DNA of 16,830 bases from Ruminococcus sp. UBA3767. Lineage in GTDB: Bacteria > Bacillota > Clostridia > Oscillospirales > Ruminococcaceae. A program made the position numbers and the translations under genes. The first letter of the stretch is position 1. Each line of letters starts with the position of its first letter. The notes under the pieces are model-generated. The model saw only the letters and a list, made by a program, of their open reading frames with translations. It did not search any database and was not told the origin of the DNA. This document shows positions 11,784-16,830 of the stretch, piece after piece. Location: the NCBI GenBank assembly GCA_002371625.1, contig DFFV01000064.1, positions 1 to 16,830 on the forward strand. The letters are read 5' to 3'.

Positions 11784-12654
11784 TGTCGTTTCCTCTTAAA
11801 AGCGTGTTGTTAAGGCGCTCACGCAGGTCCTCATCGGATATGGTGCTGATTATCTGCGCAATTTTTGACCTTGCCATGAGCTGTATTATCTTCTCCTCGG
11901 GCAAGCCCCTTGACTGCATATAGAAAATGTGGTTCTCGTCAACTCGTCCGATAGATGCGCCGTGGCTTCCCTCAACGTCCTCCTCGGCGCAAAGGATAAG
12001 CGGAACGGTCTTGTTTACGGTCTTGTCGCCTATGAGCAGGGTATCCTCGCTTTCTGCGCCCGATGCACCTGCACAGCCGCCGACAAAGTCGATAGTTCCC
12101 TTGAAGGTCTTTCTTGAATTCTTATCAAGCACGCCTTTAACGTTTATCTCGGATCTTGTTTTTCTGCCGAGGTGACGTGCTACAAGATTTATATCAAGCC
12201 TGTCGCTGCCGCCGAGAAGATAGCCGATGTTTGCGGTGAATCCGGCCTTTATTCCCTCAAGCTGCGTGTTCACCTCGCTGATAGTATCGGCAGTTTTCAG
12301 GTAAAGCTGCACCAGCTCAAAGCGTGCATTGTCGGCAAGCACGGCGTAAACGCCTGCGGCTGTCTGTGCAGGGCTTTCAAATATCTGCACGAGCCGTACT
12401 GCCGAGCCGCTGCTGGCAGTTACCTGAGTTTTTATCTGCGCATTGCTTTCGGGGCTTATGAACATTACCGCATCAAGTGTGTTTCCGTCCTGCGCCGAAA
12501 TTTCGTAAGCGCCGCCCGATGTTACCTGTGTGCAGCTGCCGTTTTCAAGAAAAGTTACCTCTTCGGGAAACGGCTGAACATCAGCCTGTATATCATTTAC
12601 TCCCAACCACGAAAAAGTCGGCGCAGGGAGCGTGTTGAGTTTTAGTGTTTTCAT
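11776..12654 (-). CDS. sufD: Fe-S cluster assembly protein SufD, 292 aa
   Basis: Scaffold subunit paired with SufB in the SufBC2D complex. It has the right-handed beta-helix pattern and a C-terminal helical cap. The histidine equivalent to the cluster-assembly His of E. coli SufD is H231 in EGSHGASIGRV, followed by ENHIFYMQSRGL, the SufB/SufD family signature. It is much shorter than E. coli SufD, mainly through a reduced N-terminus, as is usual in clostridial relatives. It starts 4 bases after the sufB stop. Confidence 0.9.
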   Translation of the reverse strand: MKTLKLNTLPAPTFSWLGVNDIQADVQPFPEEVTFLENGSCTQVTSGGAYEISAQDGNTLDAVMFISPESNAQIKTQVTASSGSAVRLVQIFESPAQTAAGVYAVLADNARFELVQLYLKTADTISEVNTQLEGIKAGFTANIGYLLGGSDRLDINLVARHLGRKTRSEINVKGVLDKNSRKTFKGTIDFVGGCAGASGAESEDTLLIGDKTVNKTVPLILCAEEDVEGSHGASIGRVDENHIFYMQSRGLPEEKIIQLMARSKIAQIISTISDEDLRERLNNTLLRGNDNE

Positions 12655-12658
12655 TTTT

Positions 12659-14068
12659 TCACCCTATGCTTCCTTGCATTTCAAGTCCTATGAGATTGTT
12701 CATCTCCATTGCGTATTCAAGCGGAAGCTCCTTTGAAACGTTATCAGCAAAGCCCCTTACTATCATCGCTCTTGCTTCCTGTTCGCTTATACCTCTGCTC
12801 ATCAGGTAAAATACCGATTCATCGCTGATGCGCCCTATTTTCGCCTCGTGTCCGATGTCGGCGTATTTGGTGCGTATGTCCATTGCGGGAATGGTGTCTG
12901 AGCGTGAGATGCTGTCGAGCATGAGCGATTCACAGCTGACAGCACTTTTGCTGCCGTGTGCGTTTTCCTTTACGACAACTGCGCTTCTGAAGGTGCTTAC
13001 GCCGCCCGATTTGCTGATGGACTTTGTGTTCATATACGATGAGGTGTTGGGCGCATTGTGGACCATTTTTGCGCCTGTGTCAAGGTTCTGTCCCTCGCCT
13101 GCAAAGGTTATCCCCGTGAACTCTGCCCGTGCGCCCTCGCCGTTTAAAATGCTCATAGGGTAAAGGTACGAAACGTGCGAGCCGAAGCTGCCCGACACCC
13201 ATTCTATTTTTCCGCCCTCGGAAACGAGCGCACGCTTGGTGTTGAGGTTGTACATATTCTTTGACCAGTTCTCGATAGTTGAGTAGCGCAGCGTTGCATT
13301 TTTGCCGACATACAGCTCAACGCAGCCTGCGTGCAGTCCTGCCTCGTAGTATTTCGGGGCAGAGCAGCCCTCGATGAAATGCAGATAAGAGTCTTCTTCA
13401 AGGATTATCAGCGTGTGTTCAAACTGGCCTGCACCCTTTGCATTGAGCCTGAAATACGATTGCAGCGGTATTTCGAGCCGAACGCCCTTTGGGACATACA
13501 CAAACGAGCCGCCCGACCATACCGCACCGTGCAGCGCAGCAAATTTGTGGTCTGTCGGCGGAACGAGCTTCATAAAGTGGGACTTTATCATTTCGGCGTA
13601 GCGTTCATCGTGCATGGCATTTTCAAGGTCGGTGTAGACCACGCCCGACTGTGCGACCTCTTTTCTCACATTGTGGTAAACCAGCTCGCTGTCATACTGC
13701 GCACCGACACCTGCGAGCGATTCTCTTTCCGCCTGAGGTATGCCAAGGTTTTCAAACGTCTTTTTTATATCCTCGGGCACATCGTTCCAGTCGGTGTTCA
13801 TACGGCTTTTCTGCCTGATGTATGTGATTATTTTGTCCACATCAAGCTCATCTATGGAAGGTCCCCAGTTTACCATTTCGGTCTTGTTGTAAATATCCAG
13901 CGAGTGCAGGCGCAGTTCACGCATCCAGTCGGGATCGCCCTTTTCCTGCGAGATCTCGTTGATTATCTGCGCTGTAAGTCCGCTGCCCAGAAAGCTGCTC
14001 TCGTCCTCTTCAAACCTGAAATCGTAGCGTGAGCGGTCGATATCGGCAACGATAGTTTTTTCTTTCAT
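12659..14068 (-). CDS. sufB: Fe-S cluster assembly scaffold SufB, 469 aa
   Basis: Core scaffold on which clusters form. The conserved catalytic pair is present: C379 in SAVSCESLML and E408 in IGHEAKIGR, 29 residues apart as in E. coli SufB (C405, E434). VYVPKGV and FIEGCSAPKYYEA are family signatures. The ATG at 14068 is chosen, 4 bases after the sufC stop, because the frame upstream of it runs through sufC and adds only non-conserved residues. The ribosome binding site is the gggaag within the sufC end. Confidence 0.95.
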   Translation of the reverse strand: MKEKTIVADIDRSRYDFRFEEDESSFLGSGLTAQIINEISQEKGDPDWMRELRLHSLDIYNKTEMVNWGPSIDELDVDKIITYIRQKSRMNTDWNDVPEDIKKTFENLGIPQAERESLAGVGAQYDSELVYHNVRKEVAQSGVVYTDLENAMHDERYAEMIKSHFMKLVPPTDHKFAALHGAVWSGGSFVYVPKGVRLEIPLQSYFRLNAKGAGQFEHTLIILEEDSYLHFIEGCSAPKYYEAGLHAGCVELYVGKNATLRYSTIENWSKNMYNLNTKRALVSEGGKIEWVSGSFGSHVSYLYPMSILNGEGARAEFTGITFAGEGQNLDTGAKMVHNAPNTSSYMNTKSISKSGGVSTFRSAVVVKENAHGSKSAVSCESLMLDSISRSDTIPAMDIRTKYADIGHEAKIGRISDESVFYLMSRGISEQEARAMIVRGFADNVSKELPLEYAMEMNNLIGLEMQGSIG

Positions 14069-14072
14069 CTTT

Positions 14073-14819
14073 TCACTTCCCGATGATATATTTATCAAAT
14101 CCCGAGGTGATGACCTCGTAAATAAGCTCTGCACCGCCGTTTGCAGCTATGCGCCCTGATGAGAGGATATGCGTTGCATCTGCCTGCAGCGATTGGAGTA
14201 TGCGTGTGTTGTGGGTTATAACAAGCAGTGTCCCGCCTGTGCGGGCTTTGTATTCGCTTATGCCCTTGGAAACTGTTTTTACTGCGTCAACATCAAGCCC
14301 CGAATCAGTTTCGTCAAGTATCGCCAGCTTAGGCTGCAGCATCAGCAGCTGGAGTATCTCGGCTTTCTTTTTCTCTCCGCCCGAAAAGCCTGCGTTGAGG
14401 TCACGGTCGGCATAGGAGCTGTCCATATCAAGTATGTCCATTGCTGCTTTGAGCTTCTTTTTGAAATCCCACAGCTTTATGCGTGTGCCCGTTATCTGCT
14501 CAAGCGAGTTGCGAAGAAACTCCGAAAGCGTTATACCGGGTATCTCGACGGGATCCTGAAATGACAGGAATATGCCCCTTTTTGCTCTTTCGTATGCCGA
14601 TTCATCTGTGATATCATCGCCGTCAAAAATAATCTTTCCGCTTGTGACGGTGTATTCGGGGCTGCCCATCACCGCAAGGCCGAGCGTGGATTTTCCTGCG
14701 CCGTTAGGCCCCATAAGTACGTGTGTGCTGCCTTTTTCTATCTCCAGCGTTATCCCGTGAAGCAGCTGTTTATCCTCTGCGCTCACGCAAAGGTCCTTTA
14801 TTGTAAGTAACTGTGACAT
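14073..14819 (-). CDS. sufC: Fe-S cluster assembly ATPase SufC, 248 aa
   Basis: ABC-type ATPase that drives conformational change of SufBD. Walker A GPNGAGKST at 37-45, Q-loop Q88, signature FSGGEKKKAEI at 145-155, Walker B LAILDETDSGLD at 165-176, and switch histidine H203 in VITHN. The ETDSGLD form and the length are typical of SufC rather than transporter ATPases, and no membrane subunit is present. AGGAGG lies 6 bases before the ATG. First gene of the suf operon. Confidence 0.96.
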   Translation of the reverse strand: MSQLLTIKDLCVSAEDKQLLHGITLEIEKGSTHVLMGPNGAGKSTLGLAVMGSPEYTVTSGKIIFDGDDITDESAYERAKRGIFLSFQDPVEIPGITLSEFLRNSLEQITGTRIKLWDFKKKLKAAMDILDMDSSYADRDLNAGFSGGEKKKAEILQLLMLQPKLAILDETDSGLDVDAVKTVSKGISEYKARTGGTLLVITHNTRILQSLQADATHILSSGRIAANGGAELIYEVITSGFDKYIIGK

Positions 14820-14892
14820 CTCTATCCTCCTGAAAATTGCTGTCCTTATGCTTTATCGCACTATTACTATTATTACTGCAAGTAACAATGAC

Positions 14893-14921
14893 AGTTTATC
14901 ATTAAAAGCCTACCGAGTCAA
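14893..14921 (-). promoter_or_regulatory. suf operon promoter
   Basis: On the minus strand TTGACT (14921-14916), 17 bases, TAAACT (14898-14893), about 75 bases before sufC. The -35 lies inside a 17-bp CCTA-N9-TAGG operator. Confidence 0.75.
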
Positions 14922-15009
14922 TAGGTTTATGCGGTTTTTATAAAATCCTACAATACAGGTAGGCTTATGGGGAATATCTTTGTGCATAAATTCCTATTGA
15001 CTTTGTAGG
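14909..15009. promoter_or_regulatory. Three shared 17-bp operators between suf and the sulfhydrylase gene
   Basis: CCTACCGAGTCAATAGG (14909-14925), CCTACAATACAGGTAGG (14947-14963) and CCTATTGACTTTGTAGG (14993-15009). The first read in reverse complement differs from the third at only two positions. Sites 1 and 3 cover the -35 boxes of the two divergent promoters; site 2 lies between. A degenerate fourth copy may lie at 15026-15042, over the plus-strand start site. The arrangement predicts joint repression, plausibly by an Rrf2-family (IscR/CymR-like) regulator not encoded in this window. Confidence 0.7.
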
Positions 15010-15025
15010 TTGGTTGGGTTATAAT
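14997..15025 (+). promoter_or_regulatory. Promoter of the O-acetylhomoserine sulfhydrylase gene
   Basis: TTGACT (14997-15002), 17 bases, TATAAT (15020-15025). This leaves a leader of about 160 bases that contains a 24-codon ORF. Confidence 0.8.
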
Positions 15026-15077
15026 CATATTAAACCGGTAGGAAAAAGAGTTTATACAGGCGAGGGAGTGCTGAAAA

Positions 15078-15152
15078 ATGACAAAGCTGTTCACAGTGCT
15101 TATCCGCAGCAATTACCGCTTCGGACGAATGCGTTTGACAGGTAAGAGCTGA
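15078..15152 (+). CDS. Upstream leader ORF, 24 aa
   Basis: A 24-codon frame starts 9 bases after gaggag-like sequence (cgagggag) and ends 40 bases before the sulfhydrylase start. It reads MTKLFTVLIRSNY, then RFGRMRLTGKS: a hydrophobic start and a basic end, with no cysteine. Its place in the leader of a sulfur-assimilation gene suggests a regulatory upstream ORF or a small peptide. No attenuator hairpin was found after it, so classical attenuation is not supported. Confidence 0.45.
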   Translation: MTKLFTVLIRSNYRFGRMRLTGKS

Positions 15153-15192
15153 AAGGATAAGAATAACACTATATTTAAAGGAGTAAATAATT

Positions 15193-16473
15193 ATGAGCAA
15201 CTATAAATTTGAAACATTACAGCTTCACGTCGGACAGGAGCAGGCAGACCCTGCAACAGATTCAAGAGCAGTCCCTATTTATCAGACAACATCTTATGTT
15301 TTCCACAACTCAGAGCACGCAGCGGCACGCTTCGGGCTGACGGACGCAGGAAACATCTACGGCAGGCTCACCAACTCAACTCAGGACGTTCTTGAAAAAA
15401 GAGTTGCCGCACTTGAGGGCGGAGTTGCAGCACTTGCGGTAGCATCGGGCGCAGCTGCGATAACATACGCTATACAGGCGCTTGCTGGCAAGGGTGAGCA
15501 TATCGTTGCGCAAAAGACTATCTACGGCGGCAGCTTCAACCTGCTTGCGCACACACTTCCGCTTTACGGCATCGACACGACATTTGTCGATATCCATGCG
15601 CTTGATGAGGTCAGGGCAGCTATAAAGCCGGAAACAAAGGCGATATTCATTGAAACGCTGGGCAACCCGAACAGTGATATCCCCGATATAGAGGCGCTGA
15701 GCAAGATTGCACACGAGCATAACATTCCGCTCGTTATCGACAACACGTTCGGCACACCGTTCCTTATAAGACCTATCGAGCACGGCGCAGACATAGTTGT
15801 ACACTCTGCGACAAAATTCCTCGGCGGTCACGGAACAACACTTGGCGGAGTTATAGTTGACTCGGGCAAGTTCAGCTGGACACCTGAGAAATTCCCGGGC
15901 ATCGCTGCACCGAACCCGAGCTATCACGGTGTATCGTTCACCGCAGCGGCAGGTCCGGCTGCTTTTGTTACTTATATCAGGGCGATCCTTCTGAGAGATA
16001 CGGGTGCGACGATCTCGCCGTTCAACGCATTCCTGCTGCTCCAGGGAATTGAAACGCTTTCGCTGCGTCTTGAACGCCACGCAGAAAATACAAAGAAGGT
16101 CGTTGAATATCTCTCGGCAAATCCGCTGGTAGAAAAGGTCAACCACCCGTCGCTGCCGGATCATCCGCAGCACGAGCTTTATAACAGGTATTTCAAAAAC
16201 GGCGGCGGCTCGATATTCACTTTTGATATCAAGGGCGGCAAGGAGGAAGCGTGGAAGTTCATCGACGCACTTAAAATATTCTCGCTGCTTGCAAACGTAG
16301 CCGATGTTAAGTCGCTGGTGATACACCCTGCATCTACCACACATTCGCAGCTTTCCGAAAGCGAGCTGACAGCAGCAGGCATCAATCAGAACACTATCAG
16401 GCTGTCCATCGGCACAGAGCATATCGACGACATAATTGCAGACCTTGAAAACGGATTTGCGGCAATTAAATAA
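15193..16473 (+). CDS. metY: O-acetylhomoserine sulfhydrylase (aminocarboxypropyltransferase), 426 aa
   Basis: PLP-dependent enzyme of the Cys/Met metabolism family that makes homocysteine from O-acetylhomoserine and sulfide (or methionine from methanethiol). The PLP lysine is K208 in [22 protein letters not shown] (55-63) and [10 protein letters not shown] (84-93) are the usual substrate and cofactor loops; [10 protein letters not shown] (181-190) holds the PLP-pairing aspartate. The length of about 426 and the long [11 protein letters not shown] segment favour MetY over MetB/MetC. An aggag site precedes the ATG by about 9 bases. It shares operators with the divergent suf operon. Apart from the initiator, the protein contains no methionine, and it has no cysteine at all. 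Confidence 0.93.
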   Translation: MSNYKFETLQLHVGQEQADPATDSRAVPIYQTTSYVFHNSEHAAARFGLTDAGNIYGRLTNSTQDVLEKRVAALEGGVAALAVASGAAAITYAIQALAGKGEHIVAQKTIYGGSFNLLAHTLPLYGIDTTFVDIHALDEVRAAIKPETKAIFIETLGNPNSDIPDIEALSKIAHEHNIPLVIDNTFGTPFLIRPIEHGADIVVHSATKFLGGHGTTLGGVIVDSGKFSWTPEKFPGIAAPNPSYHGVSFTAAAGPAAFVTYIRAILLRDTGATISPFNAFLLLQGIETLSLRLERHAENTKKVVEYLSANPLVEKVNHPSLPDHPQHELYNRYFKNGGGSIFTFDIKGGKEEAWKFIDALKIFSLLANVADVKSLVIHPASTTHSQLSESELTAAGINQNTIRLSIGTEHIDDIIADLENGFAAIK

Positions 16474-16499
16474 GAGCAAAAGATAATCATAAAACAGCT

Positions 16500-16537
16500 A
16501 TCTCCCGTGGCGAAACTATCGCTGCGGGGATTTTTTT
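16500..16537 (+). terminator. Terminator of the sulfhydrylase gene
   Basis: ATCTCCCG (16500-16507) with CGGGGAT (16525-16531) and inner GCGA/TCGC (16510-16513 with 16519-16522), followed by a run of seven T. Confidence 0.85.
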
Positions 16538-16557
16538 CTGACAATTTTCAGGCCGTT

Positions 16558-16603
16558 TGTAGCTTATGCAACACATTTACTCTGCGGTGTAGTTTATACT
16601 ACA
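16558..16603 (+). promoter_or_regulatory. Paired palindromic sites, copy B
   Basis: TGTAGCTTATGCAACA (16558-16573) and the perfect dyad TGTAGTTTATACTACA (16588-16603), 30 bp apart start to start exactly as in copy A at 670 and 700. Confidence 0.6.
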
Positions 16604-16623
16604 AAAAAGGTGAGAACTATCTA

Positions 16624-16652
16624 TTGAAAACGGCGCAGCAACGTGGTATTAT
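16624..16652 (+). promoter_or_regulatory. Promoter of the 18-aa ORF (cassette copy B)
   Basis: TTGAAA (16624-16629), 17 bases, TATTAT (16647-16652). The following leader bases CAGAACAAGAGAAACGGACA are identical to those in copy A. Confidence 0.75.
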
Positions 16653-16736
16653 ACATACAGAACAAGAGAAACGGACAAACAGAAAATAATAAAAACAAAA
16701 GAAAGATAAAAACTATTACGAAAGGAGATAAGCAAT

Positions 16737-16793
16737 ATGTGGGAGCCGATCACACCGGAGGATATATTCTTTCTCATTGTAGCAAGAGGATAA
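16737..16793 (+). CDS. Tiny ORF, 18-aa peptide
   Basis: MWEPITPEDIFFLIVARG, preceded by a strong ribosome binding site (gaaaggag, 9 bases before ATG), with the cassette-B promoter about 85 bases upstream. A second strong ribosome binding site (aaaaggagg) follows at about 16814-16822, so another gene of the same transcript should begin at or just beyond the window edge. The layout and the hydrophobic core with an Ala-Arg end recall the 16-aa ORF at 17-67. No known family recognised. Confidence 0.5.
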   Translation: MWEPITPEDIFFLIVARG

Positions 16794-16830
16794 CGGAATA
16801 AATACAAATCAAAAAAGGAGGAAAACGAGA

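Noticed and set aside
13331..14032. Long plus-strand frame opposite sufB
   Set aside because: Antisense shadow of a highly conserved gene, without start signals.
15043..15192. SAM riboswitch or T-box in the sulfhydrylase leader
   Set aside because: No conserved core of either class (no SAM-I kink-turn pattern, no T-box TGG-containing antiterminator) could be found in the leader.
15376..16479. 367-codon minus-strand open frame
   Set aside because: It is the antisense shadow of the sulfhydrylase gene; the cysteine- and arginine-rich product has no domain pattern.

Overview
The window looks like a chromosomal segment of a low-to-mid GC anaerobic Firmicute, most plausibly an Oscillospiraceae/Ruminococcus-like gut or rumen bacterium. 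This is inferred from AGGAGG-type ribosome binding sites, consensus TTGACA-N17-TATAAT promoters, a clostridial-type sufCBDSU operon, and the style of the kinase/STAND gene pair. No rRNA, tRNA, CRISPR array or transposase was seen.

Layout. (1) 1-973: no full-size gene. It holds two tiny ORFs (16 and 31 codons), two terminators, a 159-bp stretch bounded by 19-bp inverted repeats, and the scar of a two-component system in which the start of a response-regulator gene is joined to the end of a histidine-kinase gene. The 31-codon ORF is driven by a promoter cassette that recurs, gapless and about 81% identical over 122 bp, at 16558-16679, where it precedes another tiny ORF. (2) 1052-3330 (minus): an AT-rich three-gene operon (82-aa unknown protein, 585-aa lipoprotein with three repeats of one domain, 72-aa zinc-ribbon protein), divergent from a 102-aa XRE regulator (3494-3802). 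(3) 3803-4056: terminators and overlapping hairpins between direct repeats. (4) 4057-8000 (minus): a two-gene operon of a 375-aa helical protein and a 918-aa protein that fuses an apparently active Ser/Thr kinase domain to a STAND/NB-ARC-like ATPase and a helical-repeat tail. This is the best candidate here for an undescribed signalling or defence system. A near-consensus parS-like 16-mer lies just upstream of its promoter. (5) 8227-8811 (minus): XRE regulator with a structured leader. (6) 9091-10082 (plus): MarR regulator plus flavodoxin. (7) 10142-14819 (minus): Fe-S assembly operon sufC-sufB-sufD-sufS-sufU, tightly packed with overlapping or 4-nt junctions. (8) 15193-16473 (plus): O-acetylhomoserine sulfhydrylase, divergent from suf.

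Fe-S assembly and sulfur assimilation share a divergent control region with three copies of a 17-bp CCTA-N9-TAGG site. One copy covers the -35 box of each promoter and one lies between. This suggests a common repressor, perhaps of the Rrf2 (IscR/CymR) type, matching cysteine supply to Fe-S demand. A 24-codon ORF with its own ribosome binding site sits in the leader of the sulfhydrylase gene, and the sulfhydrylase has no cysteine and no methionine beyond the initiator.
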